A DNA stretch of 64,000 nt from Marmoricola sp. OAE513 (lineage in GTDB: Bacteria; Actinomycetota; Actinomycetes; Propionibacteriales; Nocardioidaceae): contig NZ_JBEPOC010000001.1 in NCBI RefSeq assembly GCF_040546585.1, positions 2,976,001 through 3,040,000 on the forward strand. Direction: 5' to 3'. Both the position numbers and the translations under genes were made by a program. Below, one piece after another: positions 34,011 through 44,444 of the stretch (its first letter is position 1; every line of letters begins with the position of its first letter). The notes under the pieces were generated by a model that made no database searches, was not told the origin of the DNA, and saw nothing but the letters and a program-made list of their open reading frames with translations.

Positions 34011-34940
34011 TCAGAGTGCCCGGACCGGTCGCGAGAGTTGCACCTCGCGGCCGGTCTGGCGTTTCCGGGTGCTCCGTCGCAGCGACCACCAGACCAGGGC
34101 CAGCGCCCCGTCGGCCAGGGTGTGCAGCACCCGTGCGAGCAGGGCCAGGGCTGTGGCGGGACCGACGCCCAGCAGGGGAGTGAGCAGCAGCACGAACACC
34201 GTCTCCCGTGCACCGACGCCGGCCGGCGCGAGGACGACCAGCACGCCGACCGCGTACGCCGCGGCGAAGGCACCGCCGAGCGCGGCGAGGTCGGACCACG
34301 GTGCACCCGGGACCAGCAGCACCAGTGCCACGGCGTAGGTGAGCCAGGCAAGCGCCATCAACGCGAGCACCTCGAGCGTGCGCACCCACGAGAGCGACAC
34401 GTCCTGCGTCGCGATCGCGACCGCCACCCGGCGTACCAGGGGTGGCGTCAGCCCGATCAGTGCGACCCCGAGCGCGACCACGGTCAGCCAGGTCGGCCAG
34501 GGAGCGTCCAACGCGCCCGAGAGCAGCACGGCGGCGCCGAGAGCCACGGCGGTGGCGACGTGGTAGCCGAGGAACAGGAGTCCTCCCGTCACGGTCGAGC
34601 GAGCGGGGACGTCGTACCGCCGGGCCAGGTCGGCCTGGGCGCCGATCGACCAGACCGAGCCCGGGATGTACTTGCCGAGCTGACCGACGAAGAAGGTGGC
34701 TTGCGCGTCGACGTACGGGAGCGAGGCGCCGAGGATGCTCATCAGCCGCTGCCACAGGCGCCCCGTGACCAGCAGGCCGAGGACCACGGCGGCGAACGCA
34801 ACCAGCAGGCGCGGCCCCGAGGTGTCGCCGAGCGCGGCCCCGATCTCTTCCCAGCGTCCGCGCAGGCCCAGCCAGGCGAACCCGAGGACCGCCACGAGGA
34901 ACAGGCCTCGCAGCGCCACGGTCCAGCGCGACTCAGGCAC
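34011..34940 (-). CDS. Flippase-like membrane protein (lysylphosphatidylglycerol synthase TM domain family)
   Basis: This 309-residue polytopic membrane protein has about eight helices and the UPF0104/LPG synthase TM signature blocks: ATFFVGQLGKYIPGSVWSIGAQADL and LVVLAPAGVGARETVFVLLL. No cytosolic aminoacyl-transferase domain is present. Members next to glycosyltransferases are thought to move or use lipid-linked sugars. It is the last gene of a five-gene operon of two GT-C enzymes, a GT2 and a methyltransferase, overlapping the methyltransferase by 8 bases. That context suggests a role in handling a polyprenyl-linked glycan. Confidence 0.84.
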   Translation of the reverse strand: MPESRWTVALRGLFLVAVLGFAWLGLRGRWEEIGAALGDTSGPRLLVAFAAVVLGLLVTGRLWQRLMSILGASLPYVDAQATFFVGQLGKYIPGSVWSIGAQADLARRYDVPARSTVTGGLLFLGYHVATAVALGAAVLLSGALDAPWPTWLTVVALGVALIGLTPPLVRRVAVAIATQDVSLSWVRTLEVLALMALAWLTYAVALVLLVPGAPWSDLAALGGAFAAAYAVGVLVVLAPAGVGARETVFVLLLTPLLGVGPATALALLARVLHTLADGALALVWWSLRRSTRKRQTGREVQLSRPVRAL

Positions 34941-35637
34941 GCAGTCTCACCAGAGCCGTGCGGGTCGGGTACGGCAGGGCCGGGGTCATGCCGCGGGTCC
35001 ACTCGACGTCGACCGGGACGGGGGAGTCGGCGATCGCGTCCCGGTAGCGCTGCCGGTCGACGTTGTCGAAGACCAGCACACCGCCGGGGGCGAGCCGGCT
35101 GATCGCCCTGTCGTAGCAGGCGCCGCGGGCGCGGCCGTCGACGACGATGACGTCGAAGGTGCCGTCGACGTGGTCGACCGCCTGGACGTAGTCGCCGAAG
35201 TCGAGGCCCTCGAAGCCGTCCTTCGCGGACAGCACGTCCGTCGCGCCCCCTGATGCCGCTGCAGGCTCGACGACCTGGACGACGGCGTTGTCCGGCAGCA
35301 CCGGTCGCACGATCCGGGCCCAGGCGGCGTCGTGCTCGACCGAGGTCACCGAGCCTGCGCGACGCGACAGCCAGGCGGTCGAGGCGCCGGAGCCCCACTC
35401 GAAGACCCGGGCGTCCGGTTTCGCGGCGAGAAAGGTCTCCACCTCGTCGGAGGCGCGGAAGGTCCACCACGGGACGTCGTAGGGGAGCAGGTCCTCGAGG
35501 TCGTAGATCGAGAACAGGGAGCGGAACCAGAGGCCCCGGCGCGAGCGTGCGGCCCAGCGGTCCAGCAGGCCGAGGATGCCGACGGCGGCGAGGGCGCGCC
35601 GCAGGGCACGGATCGCGGTGACGTAGATCGACTTCAT
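34933..35637 (-). CDS. SAM-dependent methyltransferase (class I), glycan operon
   Basis: This 234-residue protein has a Rossmann methyltransferase core. The SAM loop is RVFEWGSGASTAWLSRRAGSVTSVEHD, with an acidic residue ending the second strand. The later blocks are FDVIVVDGRARGACYDRAISRLAPGGVLVFDNVDR. An N-terminal segment (AIRALRRALAAVGILGLL) is basic and amphipathic, as in membrane-associated forms. ATG at 35637 overlaps the GT-C stop by 4 bases. By position it should methylate a sugar or its carrier lipid; the acceptor is not predictable from the sequence. Confidence 0.82.
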   Translation of the reverse strand: MKSIYVTAIRALRRALAAVGILGLLDRWAARSRRGLWFRSLFSIYDLEDLLPYDVPWWTFRASDEVETFLAAKPDARVFEWGSGASTAWLSRRAGSVTSVEHDAAWARIVRPVLPDNAVVQVVEPAAASGGATDVLSAKDGFEGLDFGDYVQAVDHVDGTFDVIVVDGRARGACYDRAISRLAPGGVLVFDNVDRQRYRDAIADSPVPVDVEWTRGMTPALPYPTRTALVRLRA

Positions 35638-37718
35638 TTCTTTCCTTCCAGGAGCCGGCCCGGCGGTGCTGCCGGGACCAGGGAGAGACCGGTGATCCGG
35701 AGTCCGGCGGGGCTGCCGTCGGGTCGGTCCAGGACGACGACGACGCCGGAGGCGGCTGCCTGCTCGGCGGTGAGGCGGACGTGCAGGACGCCGGGCGCCG
35801 CCACGGACAGGGGCGCCTCGCTGTCGCCGACGTGGGCGACCAGTCCCTCGGCGGCATCGCCGGTGACCTCCAGGTCGCACCCGCGCGGGCACGGGGCTGC
35901 CGGGCGGAACGCAATCGCGGCGGAGGGCCCGCGGGTGTGCAGCCGGTGGTCGCCGGGCCACTGCTCCCAGCCGTCCACGGCGTACCGCCAGAGGTCCCCG
36001 TCGGCGGCCGTGCCGAGCGCGGGGTCGTCGGCCGTGACCGGGCGGGTGCCGAGGACCGACGGCTGGAGGTCGCAGCGGGCCAACGAGGTCAGCACGATCG
36101 TGAAGCCGTGCCGTCGCCGGGTCACCTGGTCCTCGACCGTGCAGGACTTCGGCGGCCGGTCGATGAAGACCGCGCGGAACGCGCTCGCGGCGGCAGGGGA
36201 GACGGGGAGCCGTTCCGGGGCGAGCGGGCCGTTCGGCTCGGTGCGGCAGTCCAGGCTCCGGGTGGTGGAGAAGAGGCCGCCGTTGACGAAGCGCAGCGCC
36301 CGGCTCCTGTCGGGCGTCTCCATCGCCTTGCACAGCAGCTGACCGTCGACGTCGCGACCGTTCACGAGCTCGGGGATGCTGACCCGCCAGTAGTCCCCGC
36401 CCGGGCGGGCGTCCGGTGCGGCACCCGGTGCGACGATCAGGTCGGTGGCCAGGTTCGCGTAGGTGGTCTGGTACGGCTGCAGGGTGATCTGGTCGATCAT
36501 CGGCAGGACCAGTGCAGCGGCAGCCGCGACTCCGACCCAGCGGACCCGCGACGGGCGGACGTGCTCGAGCCACCAGGCCATCCCGAGCGCCCCGAGCACC
36601 GCCACCGCGGGCGCGGCGAAGAGCAGCTGGCGCAGCCCGTGGTACAGGTCCGAGCCCATCAGGATCGCGACCACGGGCAGTGCCGCGGCCTGGACGCCGA
36701 CGAGCGCGATCCGCCCGGCCTCGACGGGTTCGTCCCGCCAGCGACGCAGCAGCAGCGCGACCCCGACCACCATGCCGGTGAGCACGAAGATCAGCAGCAG
36801 CGTCGGCATCTCCTCGGCGACGTGCCGAGGGACGTAGAGGCGGTCGGACTTCTGGCCCTCGAGGAAGCTGGAGGAGGACTCGCTGGTCCCCGGAAGGGCA
36901 CGGACCGGGTGGCCGAACAGGTTCGGGTAGATCGCGATCAGTGCCGCGGCCGCGGCAGCGCAGGCGCCGGCGATCTCGACGAGTGCGACCGTGCGCTCCT
37001 CCGAGCCGAGCCAGTTCGCGACGGCGGCGACGACCAGGACCGCGAGCAGGCCGGGCCACATGCCGGGCCGGGTACCGAGGGCCAGCACCAGGCCGGCGGC
37101 GAGTGCGACGAAGCGACCGACGCGCAGCGCTCGTCCGGCACCGCGCTGCCGGACGAGGAGCACCAGCCCCAGCGTCGCCAGCGTGTAGCCGGTGGCCACC
37201 GGCACGTCCTTGACGTTGAACATCGCGTGCCCGGTCCACATCGGTACGGCGGCGAGCACCGCGGCGGCCACCAGGCCCCAGCGCCAGCTCCGGAGCAGCG
37301 CCCGACCGAGGGCGGCGACCGCGAGCAGGCAGACCGTGCCCAGGACGACGACGCCGAGGTGCCGGACGTCGTACGCGTGCGGGGTGGTGGAGACCTGGTT
37401 CCAGCCCTCGACGCCCCACAGCACCGACCAGCCGTGCAGCAGCAGCATCGCGACCGGCCCGTAGACGAAGGTGTTGGTGCCGTCGCTGCCGGGACCCTCG
37501 CTGGACCCCACCTCGGGGTAGTCCCAGTCCAGGGCGAACCAGCCGGTGTGGAAGAAGTTGTCGAGCCGCATCACGTGGATCGGCTCGTCGGTGGTGATCC
37601 CGGTGCGGAACGCCCCGAGCACCGCCAGCACCAGGCTGGTCGTCAGGACCAGTCCGCCGGCGACGACCAGGACCCGCGGTGGCGGACGCCGGTCCCGGGG
37701 AGTCGAGCGTCCGGTCAC
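35634..37718 (-). CDS. GT-C membrane glycosyltransferase (PMT-like), copy 1
   Basis: This 694-residue protein has about ten N-terminal membrane helices and a soluble C-terminal domain of about 250 residues. The first external loop has the GT-C acid pair in GAFRTGITTDEPIHVMRLDNFF. Further blocks are [50 protein letters not shown] and [21 protein letters not shown]. Such enzymes use a polyprenyl-phosphate sugar outside the cell. A homologous copy (38635-40755) lies two genes upstream in the operon, with the matching blocks nearly identical. It starts at GTG overlapping the GT2 stop. The acceptor, protein or glycolipid, is unknown. Confidence 0.86.
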   Translation of the reverse strand: MTGRSTPRDRRPPPRVLVVAGGLVLTTSLVLAVLGAFRTGITTDEPIHVMRLDNFFHTGWFALDWDYPEVGSSEGPGSDGTNTFVYGPVAMLLLHGWSVLWGVEGWNQVSTTPHAYDVRHLGVVVLGTVCLLAVAALGRALLRSWRWGLVAAAVLAAVPMWTGHAMFNVKDVPVATGYTLATLGLVLLVRQRGAGRALRVGRFVALAAGLVLALGTRPGMWPGLLAVLVVAAVANWLGSEERTVALVEIAGACAAAAAALIAIYPNLFGHPVRALPGTSESSSSFLEGQKSDRLYVPRHVAEEMPTLLLIFVLTGMVVGVALLLRRWRDEPVEAGRIALVGVQAAALPVVAILMGSDLYHGLRQLLFAAPAVAVLGALGMAWWLEHVRPSRVRWVGVAAAAALVLPMIDQITLQPYQTTYANLATDLIVAPGAAPDARPGGDYWRVSIPELVNGRDVDGQLLCKAMETPDRSRALRFVNGGLFSTTRSLDCRTEPNGPLAPERLPVSPAAASAFRAVFIDRPPKSCTVEDQVTRRRHGFTIVLTSLARCDLQPSVLGTRPVTADDPALGTAADGDLWRYAVDGWEQWPGDHRLHTRGPSAAIAFRPAAPCPRGCDLEVTGDAAEGLVAHVGDSEAPLSVAAPGVLHVRLTAEQAAASGVVVVLDRPDGSPAGLRITGLSLVPAAPPGRLLEGKK

Positions 37719-38638
37719 GTGCGCTCGCGGTTCCGCGAGTACACCTGCAGCTCGGCGAGCAGCCCGAACAGCACCAGCTGCAGTCCGCCGAGCGCGAGGA
37801 CGACCCCGGCGATGAGCAGCGGCCGGCCGCCGATCGCCTCGCCGGAGACCTTCTCGACCATCAGGTAGCCCATCGCCAGCGCGCCGGCGGCGAAGCTCGC
37901 GAGGCCGAGGCCGGAGAAGAGGTGCGAGGGTCGGCTCTCGTAGGTCATCAGGAAGCGCACCGTGACCAGGTCGACGAACCCGCGCCAGAACCGGGCCAGG
38001 CCGTACTTGCTCTTGCCGTGCAGCCGCTCGTGGTGCTGGACAGCCACCTCGGCGGTCCGGAACCCGAACCAGTGCGCGATCACGGTCAGGTAGCGGTGCA
38101 GCTCGCCGTACATCATCGGGGCAGCCTGCCGGGCCACGTCGGCCCGCATCACCTTGAAGCCGGAGTTGAAGTCCTTGCCCGGCGCGCCGGAGAGTCGGGC
38201 GGTCACGCCGTTGTAGAGCTTCGAGGTCACCCGCTTGACGAAACGCTCCTTGCGGTCGTGGTTGCGGGCACCGGTGACGAGGTCGGCCCCGTCGGCGAGC
38301 CGGGCGAGCAGGATGCCGAGCTCGGCCGGGTCGTCCTGGCCGTCCGCGTCCATCATCGCGACGACCTCGGCACCCTCGGCCAGGGCGTACTCGAAACCGT
38401 GCTTCAGAGCGGTGGCCTTGCCCTGGTTGCGGCCCAGGGAGATCGCGTGCACGCGGCGGTGCCGGTCGGCTAGGTCGACGGCGACCGGGTAGGTCTTGTC
38501 GGTCGACCCGTCGTCGACGACGAGCACGTGGCCGTCGACGTCGATGAGCGCCATCTCGGCGAGCATCCCGGGGATCACGACCGGGAGGTTCTCGACCTCG
38601 TTGTAGGCGGGTACGACGACCCAGAGGTTGGTGGTCAT
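37715..38638 (-). CDS. Family 2 glycosyltransferase, polyprenyl-phosphate (DPM/GtrB) type
   Basis: This 307-residue GT2 has the GT-A core: VVVPAYNEVENLPVVIP, VLVVDDGSTDKT, RNQGKATALKHGFEYA, the metal-binding MMDADGQDDPAEL, and FNSGFKVMRADV. Two C-terminal membrane helices follow (HLFSGLGLASFAAGALAMGYLMV and IAGVVLALGGLQLVLFGLLAEL). This layout marks enzymes that load a sugar from a nucleotide donor onto polyprenyl phosphate. It lies between the two GT-C genes with 4-base overlaps on each side, so it most likely makes their lipid-linked donor. Confidence 0.92.
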   Translation of the reverse strand: MTTNLWVVVPAYNEVENLPVVIPGMLAEMALIDVDGHVLVVDDGSTDKTYPVAVDLADRHRRVHAISLGRNQGKATALKHGFEYALAEGAEVVAMMDADGQDDPAELGILLARLADGADLVTGARNHDRKERFVKRVTSKLYNGVTARLSGAPGKDFNSGFKVMRADVARQAAPMMYGELHRYLTVIAHWFGFRTAEVAVQHHERLHGKSKYGLARFWRGFVDLVTVRFLMTYESRPSHLFSGLGLASFAAGALAMGYLMVEKVSGEAIGGRPLLIAGVVLALGGLQLVLFGLLAELQVYSRNRERT

Positions 38639-40755
38639 GGTGCGACTCCTTCTTCGATGCGGAGCGAGCGGACGTGCAGGGGTCGGGACCGGGGGACCCG
38701 GAAGGTGAGCCACGCGGCGTCGGTGCCGGGTGGGAGGCGGACGGTGGTGCTGGTGGTCCCGACCTCGAGGGGCACGGGAGTCCCGTCGAGCGCGGCGGTC
38801 AGGCCGACCGGTGCGGTCGCGCCCATCACCAGGCGGCACCCGGTGCGGCAGGACTCCCCGGCGCGGAACGCGAGGGTGGGGGAGCCGGTGGCGGCGTCGA
38901 GGCCGACCGTCGAGGTGCGCATCACCCAGCCCTGCGGGGCGTAGGCCCACAGGGCTGGGAGCATGCCGACGTCGAGGGCGTCGCGGCGCAGGGTGACCGT
39001 CTCGCTACCCAGCTCGGGCGCGCCCTGGAAGCACTTCGCGACGTAGGTCATCGTGATCGTGCGCAGGTGCCGCTCGCGGGTGACGGCATCCAGCCGGGTG
39101 CAGTTGGTCGGCACCGGGTGCCCGCGGTCGACGAGTGCGTAGAAGACGTCGTGCGGCTGGGTCTGCGTCACCGGCAGGCCGTGCGCCTTCCAGGCCGGGG
39201 CCAGCGGTCCGAGCGGGTCGGTGCGGCAGTCGACGCTGGAGTCCGAGCTGTACCGGCCGGCCCGCATCGCCTCCGGATCGACGCCGTCGGCACCGGGGGA
39301 TCCGGCGAGGTCGCCGAGCTGGCTCGACCGGGTCGGTCCGCAGACGACCTGGGCGTCGGTGGGGATGTCGGCGAGCAGCTCGGGAGCGCTCACCCGCCAG
39401 TAGTCCGACGGGACCCGGATGCCCGTCGCATCCATCGCGACGTTGTAGTACGTGTACTGGTACGGGAACAGCGTCACCTGGTCGAGCACCGGTGCCGCGA
39501 GGGCGACCAGCGTGACCGCGCCGACGACGCGGACGCGTCCCTTCTCCCGCGCCCACCCGAGGACCCGGGCGCAACCGAGCGCGACCAGCACCGCCCAGGC
39601 TGGTGTCGCGAAGAGCAGCTGCCGCAACCCGTTGTAGAGGTCGGAGTTGCGGAGCACCGCCACCACCGGGAGCGCGAGCAGCTGGGCGCCGACGAGGGTG
39701 AGCCTGGTCGCGTGCGACGTGTCGGCGTCCCAGCCACTGCGGACGAACCCGAACGCTGTGACCAGACCGATCATCGAGAACACGAGCAGCAGCAGCGGGA
39801 CCTGGGCGAGCACGTGGAACGGGATGTAGGCAGCCGTGACGTCGCGGCCGTCGCGGAAGTTCGCGGACTGCTCGGCCGAGGTGACCAGCTTCCACGGCCG
39901 CAGGAAAACGTTCGGGTAGACCACGACCAGGACGGCCGCAGCGAGGACGAGCCCGGAGCCGACCTCGACCAAGGTGCTGCGCCGGGTCCCGAAGCGACCG
40001 AAGATCCGCTGCTGCACGGCGAGCCCGACGCCGAGCACGACCAGGCTGGCCGCGAGCGCGGCGATCATGCCTGGCCGGGTACCGATCATCAGCAGGCAGC
40101 CGGCGGCCAGGCACGTCACCCGCAACCAGCGCCGCCCGGCGACCGGGGAGACCATCGTGACCAGGGCGAGGGTGACCAGCGTGGAGCCGGTCGCGACCGG
40201 GACGTCCTTGATGTTGAACATCAGGTGGCCGGTCCACATCGGCAGCGCCAGCAGGGCTGCGGCGGTGAAGGCGCCCCAACGACGCGACCGGGTCAGGACC
40301 GTGGTGATGCCGGCCGCGGCAGCAGTGCCGACCAGGCCGATCAGCACCACCCCGAGGTGGTGCACGTCGTACGCCGCCGGGGTGGTTCCGACGGTTCCCC
40401 AGCTCTCGACCCCGGTGAGGACCCCGAGCCCGTGCAGCAGCAGCATCGTCACCGGGCCGTAGACCAGCGTGTTGGAGTCGCCCGACGCGGCCTTGTCGCC
40501 GTCGACCGCCCAGTCCAGTGCGAACCAGCCGTGGTCGAAGTAGTTGTTCAACCGCATGACGTGGAACGGTTCGTCCCAGGACACCCCGGTGCGGAACGCT
40601 CCGAGGACGGCCATCGTCGAGCCGGCGAGGACGACCAGGTAGCTGACGCGTGCGAGCAGCACGGGCTGCTCAGGCGTCGCCCGATGTTCACGCTCGGGTT
40701 CACGTCGGCGGCGCGCGACCGACGGCACCTCGGAACGTGCCAGGGCTGTGCTCAC
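38635..40755 (-). CDS. GT-C membrane glycosyltransferase (PMT-like), copy 2, first gene of the operon
   Basis: This 706-residue paralogue of the 35634-37718 product has the same layout and matching blocks: [22 protein letters not shown] (DE pair), [49 protein letters not shown], and [20 protein letters not shown]. The C-terminal soluble domain is also parallel, with both ending near a beta-rich stretch rich in Arg/Val. It probably starts at GTG 40755. Being first, it lies divergent to prfB, with about 110 bases between them for two promoters. Two related GT-C enzymes sharing one GT2 suggest two acceptor positions or acceptors. Confidence 0.86.
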   Translation of the reverse strand: MSTALARSEVPSVARRRREPEREHRATPEQPVLLARVSYLVVLAGSTMAVLGAFRTGVSWDEPFHVMRLNNYFDHGWFALDWAVDGDKAASGDSNTLVYGPVTMLLLHGLGVLTGVESWGTVGTTPAAYDVHHLGVVLIGLVGTAAAAGITTVLTRSRRWGAFTAAALLALPMWTGHLMFNIKDVPVATGSTLVTLALVTMVSPVAGRRWLRVTCLAAGCLLMIGTRPGMIAALAASLVVLGVGLAVQQRIFGRFGTRRSTLVEVGSGLVLAAAVLVVVYPNVFLRPWKLVTSAEQSANFRDGRDVTAAYIPFHVLAQVPLLLLVFSMIGLVTAFGFVRSGWDADTSHATRLTLVGAQLLALPVVAVLRNSDLYNGLRQLLFATPAWAVLVALGCARVLGWAREKGRVRVVGAVTLVALAAPVLDQVTLFPYQYTYYNVAMDATGIRVPSDYWRVSAPELLADIPTDAQVVCGPTRSSQLGDLAGSPGADGVDPEAMRAGRYSSDSSVDCRTDPLGPLAPAWKAHGLPVTQTQPHDVFYALVDRGHPVPTNCTRLDAVTRERHLRTITMTYVAKCFQGAPELGSETVTLRRDALDVGMLPALWAYAPQGWVMRTSTVGLDAATGSPTLAFRAGESCRTGCRLVMGATAPVGLTAALDGTPVPLEVGTTSTTVRLPPGTDAAWLTFRVPRSRPLHVRSLRIEEGVAP

Positions 40756-40864
40756 GCCTCGATGGTCACGACGCGATCGAAACGGTGGGTGGCGTGCGTG
40801 GAAACGTCGTGTGGCGCACCCGCAAACGGGCGAAGCACCTGCGCACCCGGTAACCTTCCCCCTT

Positions 40865-41977
40865 GTGGCTACCCGCGACTACGACTCCGAGATCAAGCAG
40901 CTCCAGGCGACGATGGTCACCATCGGCAAGGTGCTCGACCTCGACGACATGCGCCGCGAGATCGCCTCGCTCGGCGAGGAGGTCGCCGACCCCAACCTCT
41001 GGGACGACCAGGCCAACGCACAGCGGGTGACCGGTCGGCTCTCCACCCTGCAGGGGGAGATGGAGCGGTTCACCTCGCTCGAGGGTCGTCTCGAGGACGT
41101 CCAGCTGATGGTGGAGATGGCTGCGGAGGAGGGCGACGAGACGGCGCTCGCCGAGTCGGAGGCCGAGCTCGAGCGGATCAGCAAGTCGATCGAGCAGCTC
41201 GAGGTGCGCACGCTGCTCAACGGTGAGTACGACGCCCGGGAGGCGATCGTCTCGATCCGCTCCGGCGCCGGTGGCGTCGACGCCGCCGACTTCGCCGAGC
41301 AGCTGATGCGGATGTACACCCGCTGGGCCGAGCGCAACAAGTACGGCGTCGAGGTCTTCGACGTCTCCTACGCCGAGGAGGCCGGCATCAAGTCGGCCGA
41401 GTTCGCCGTCCGGGCGCCCTACGCCTACGGCACGCTCTCGGTCGAGTCCGGGACGCACCGCCTGGTCCGGATCAGCCCGTTCGACAACCAGGGCCGTCGG
41501 CAGACCAGCTTCGCAGCGGTCGAGGTCATCCCGCAGCTCGAGCAGACCGACGACATCGAGATCGACGAGAACGACATCCGCGTCGACGTCTACCGGTCGG
41601 GAGGTCCGGGGGGACAGTCGGTCAACACCACCGACTCCGCGGTCCGGCTCACCCACATCCCCACCGGCACGGTTGTCCAGTGCCAGAACGAGAAGTCGCA
41701 GCTGCAGAACAAGGCCTCCGCGATGGTCGTCCTCAAGGCCAAGCTGCTCGCACTGAAGAAGGCCGAGGAGGCCGCCCTCAAGAAGGACCTCAAGGGCGAC
41801 GTCCAGGCCAGCTGGGGCGACCAGATGCGCAGCTACGTGCTGAACCCGTACCAGATGGTCAAGGACCTGCGGACCGAGTACGAGTCCGGCAACCCCCAGG
41901 CGGTGCTGGACGGCGACATCGACGGGTTCCTCGAGGCCGGCATCCGCTGGCGCCGGGGCGCCGCGCTCGAGGACTGA
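40865..41977 (+). CDS. prfB: Peptide chain release factor 2
   Basis: This 370-residue release factor ends translation at UGA and UAA. The codon-recognition tripeptide SPF is in [18 protein letters not shown], and the catalytic GGQ in [24 protein letters not shown]. The N-terminal helical domain is complete. There is no in-frame UGA frameshift site in the early codons, so the programmed +1 shift used by many bacterial prfB genes is absent here, as is common in actinobacteria. The start is GTG at 40865. Confidence 0.97.
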   Translation: MATRDYDSEIKQLQATMVTIGKVLDLDDMRREIASLGEEVADPNLWDDQANAQRVTGRLSTLQGEMERFTSLEGRLEDVQLMVEMAAEEGDETALAESEAELERISKSIEQLEVRTLLNGEYDAREAIVSIRSGAGGVDAADFAEQLMRMYTRWAERNKYGVEVFDVSYAEEAGIKSAEFAVRAPYAYGTLSVESGTHRLVRISPFDNQGRRQTSFAAVEVIPQLEQTDDIEIDENDIRVDVYRSGGPGGQSVNTTDSAVRLTHIPTGTVVQCQNEKSQLQNKASAMVVLKAKLLALKKAEEAALKKDLKGDVQASWGDQMRSYVLNPYQMVKDLRTEYESGNPQAVLDGDIDGFLEAGIRWRRGAALED

Positions 41978-42004
41978 GCTGTGGCCTGCTACTAGGCGAC
42001 CTTC

Positions 42005-42598
42005 TCAGGCCACCTCGAGCGCGTCCGCCACGGCGGCGCACCACGCGTCCGTGCGTGACCGGATCGTGGCGAGCTGAGCGTGGCTGGTCACCTCGCAGGT
42101 GAGCCAGCTGTTGCCGAGCAGGCCGGCGTACCGGATCCGGGTCGCGTTCCCGGGGGCAGGGCAGCGCTGGACGAGCGACGGCGTCCCGAAGCCGACCTCC
42201 GTGCGGGTGCGGCAGCCGGACTTCTTCTGCACCGAGGCGAGCGTGGACCGGGCGAAAGCGGGGTCGACCGGGCGTGCGAAGACCCACGCCCGGGCGTTGT
42301 CCCCGCTGGGCGCCGACCAACCGCAGCCCAGCTCGTGGGCCAGGTCGGAGGGGGAGCCGGGGACCGGGTCGCCGTTCCCCCACGTCCGCGACGAGGTGGC
42401 CTTCGCGCCCAGCGCCGCGGTCACGGACTCCGTCGGGACCAGGTCGCAGAACGGAGCCCGGGCGATCCGGATGCCCGTGACGTCCAGGTCCGCGATCGAG
42501 GTTGGTGCCTTCTCGACGGGCTCCTCGTCGCCGCCGCAGCCTCCAGCGAGCAGGGCACAGGCGAGCGCCGCGGCGAGGCCGAGCCGGGGAAGACGCAT
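42005..42598 (-). CDS. Secreted lipoprotein, DUF3558-like
   Basis: This 197-residue protein has a lipoprotein signal (MRLPRLGLAAALACALLAGGC, Cys 21). The mature domain is compact with several Cys (PFCDLVPTESVTAALGA, LGCGWSAPSG, KKSGCRTRT, VQRCPAPGN, LTCEVTSH, DAWCAAVADAL). This spacing is reminiscent of DUF3558 lipoproteins, which are wall-associated in mycolate and related actinobacteria. An upstream in-frame extension is rejected because the signal peptide starts at 42598. It is convergent with prfB (27 bases) and divergent from ftsE. No function known. Confidence 0.75.
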   Translation of the reverse strand: MRLPRLGLAAALACALLAGGCGGDEEPVEKAPTSIADLDVTGIRIARAPFCDLVPTESVTAALGAKATSSRTWGNGDPVPGSPSDLAHELGCGWSAPSGDNARAWVFARPVDPAFARSTLASVQKKSGCRTRTEVGFGTPSLVQRCPAPGNATRIRYAGLLGNSWLTCEVTSHAQLATIRSRTDAWCAAVADALEVA

Positions 42599-42739
42599 GC
42601 GGGCGAGATTAGCGCCACACCGGGCCGTGGCGTCCCCGAACCCTTGGGTGCTGCGACCTAGAGTGGCTTGGTGGTCGGAAGACCTACGCGCCGTACGGCG
42701 TGACTTCCCTGCTCCCGACACCGACCACACCCGATCACT

Positions 42740-43429
42740 GTGATCCGATTCGAAAATGTCTCCTCGACCTACCCGGGTCAGTCGCGCGCCGCTCTGTCGG
42801 ACATCACCGTCGACATCGAGAAGGGCGAGTTCGTCTTCCTCGTCGGGACCTCCGGCTCCGGCAAGTCGACCTTCCTGCGCCTGGTGCTGCGCGAGGCCCG
42901 CCCGAACCACGGTCGGGTCTACGTCGCCGGCAAGGAGATCAACCGGCTGGCCAGCTGGAAGGTGCCGGCGCTCCGCCGCAAGATCGGCACCGTGTTCCAG
43001 GACTTCCGCCTGCTCCCGAACAAGACCGTGAACGAGAACGTGGCGTTCGCGCTCCAGGTGATCGGCAAGCCCAAGAGCCACATCGACCGGGTGGTCCCCG
43101 AGACCCTCGAGCTGGTGGGCCTGGAGGGCAAGGGCGACCGGATGCCCGACGAGCTGTCCGGTGGCGAGCAGCAGCGTGTCGCGATCGCCCGGGCGTTCGT
43201 GAACCGTCCGCAGATCCTCATCGCCGACGAGCCCACCGGCAACCTCGACCCGAACACCAGCGTCGGGATCATGAAGCTGCTCGACCGCATCAACCGCACC
43301 GGGACGACGGTGATCATGGCGACCCACGACGCCGGCATCGTCGACCAGATGCGCAAGCGGGTCATCGAGCTGTCCGACGGAAACCTCGTCCGGGACCAGT
43401 CCCGCGGCGTCTACGGCTTCCAGCACTGA
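42740..43429 (+). CDS. ftsE: Cell division ATP-binding protein FtsE
   Basis: This 229-residue ABC ATPase works with FtsX to control peptidoglycan hydrolysis at the division site. It shows [13 protein letters not shown] at the start, Walker [10 protein letters not shown], the FtsE-type Q-loop [21 protein letters not shown], signature [15 protein letters not shown], Walker [14 protein letters not shown], and [19 protein letters not shown]. The start is GTG at 42740. ftsX follows 16 bases after. The ftsE-ftsX-hydrolase-smpB order is a conserved actinobacterial arrangement. Confidence 0.97.
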   Translation: MIRFENVSSTYPGQSRAALSDITVDIEKGEFVFLVGTSGSGKSTFLRLVLREARPNHGRVYVAGKEINRLASWKVPALRRKIGTVFQDFRLLPNKTVNENVAFALQVIGKPKSHIDRVVPETLELVGLEGKGDRMPDELSGGEQQRVAIARAFVNRPQILIADEPTGNLDPNTSVGIMKLLDRINRTGTTVIMATHDAGIVDQMRKRVIELSDGNLVRDQSRGVYGFQH

Positions 43430-43445
43430 GGCGGGGGATTCACTC

Positions 43446-44387
43446 ATGCAGATCAAGTACGCCTTGTCCGAGACACGAACCGGTCTGCGCCGGAACGTCT
43501 CCATGACGGTCGCCCTCGTCGTGACCATCTTCATCTCGCTCACCCTGGTCGGGCTGGGCATCCTGCTCAACACCCAGGCGAACAGCGCCCGCGAAGCGTG
43601 GGGGGACAAGCTCCAGCTGACCGTCTTCCTCTGCAACAACGCGCCGGCCGCTGACGCTGCCAACCAGACCGGCCCGTGCACCTCCGGGGAGACCACCCCT
43701 GCTCAGAAGGCCGCGATCGAGGACGTCCTCAAGAAGTACCCGGAGGTGAAGTCCTACACGACGCGGAGCAAGGAAGAGGCGTACGCGATCTGGAAGCGGA
43801 TCTACGACACGCCGCGCAGCGAGGCGGAGAGGGCCGTCTTCAAGACCGTCACCGCGGAGACCATGCAGGAGTCGTACCTGGTGACCCTGGAGGACCCCAA
43901 CAAGTTCCAGGGGATCACCTCAGCGCTGGAGGGCATGCAGGGCGTGGACCACGTCCAGGACTTCCGGACCGTGCTGAAGCCGCTGTACTTCGTGATGGGC
44001 ATGTTCAAGTGGGGCGCGATCGGCATCGCGGCCTTCTTGCTCGCCGCTGGTGTCCTGCAGGTCAGCAACTCCATCCGCCTGGCGGTGTTCGCGCGGCGCA
44101 AGGAGATCGGGATCATGCGCCTGGTCGGTGCTTCCAACCTGTACATCGCACTTCCGTTCCTGATGGAGACGCTGGTCGCAGCCCTGATCGCCGTCGTCCT
44201 CTCCGGCGGAGCCCTGGCTGCGTTCATGGAATTCGCCGTCTACGGCTGGCTCCGGGACAACAGTCGGGTGATGCCCTGGATCACGTGGAGCGACGCGCTC
44301 ACCGCGGGCTGGATGATCGGCGCGCTCGGGATCGTGCTGACCGTGATTCCGACACTCGTGATGACACGCAAATACCTCAAAGTCTGA
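43446..44387 (+). CDS. ftsX: Cell division permease-like protein FtsX
   Basis: This 313-residue four-helix membrane protein has one helix (MTVALVVTIFISLTLVGLGILL), an extracellular domain of about 130 residues that in relatives contacts a peptidoglycan hydrolase, and three C-terminal helices around FKWGAIGIAAFLLAAGVLQVSNSIRLAVFARRKEIGIMRLVGASNLYIALPFLMETL. The extracellular part includes ITSALEGMQGVDHVQDFRTVLKPLY. It signals ATP hydrolysis by FtsE to the outside enzyme, probably the M23 protein that follows 57 bases later. Confidence 0.97.
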   Translation: MQIKYALSETRTGLRRNVSMTVALVVTIFISLTLVGLGILLNTQANSAREAWGDKLQLTVFLCNNAPAADAANQTGPCTSGETTPAQKAAIEDVLKKYPEVKSYTTRSKEEAYAIWKRIYDTPRSEAERAVFKTVTAETMQESYLVTLEDPNKFQGITSALEGMQGVDHVQDFRTVLKPLYFVMGMFKWGAIGIAAFLLAAGVLQVSNSIRLAVFARRKEIGIMRLVGASNLYIALPFLMETLVAALIAVVLSGGALAAFMEFAVYGWLRDNSRVMPWITWSDALTAGWMIGALGIVLTVIPTLVMTRKYLKV

Positions 44388-44444
44388 GTTCAGTCGACTA
44401 CTGTCACAAGAGTTCACTTCTTCCCCAATTGAACAGGTCTTCTT

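Noticed and set aside
40748-40864. Programmed frameshift start in prfB
   Set aside because: The frame is open from GTG 40865 with no early in-frame UGA, so no frameshift is needed.
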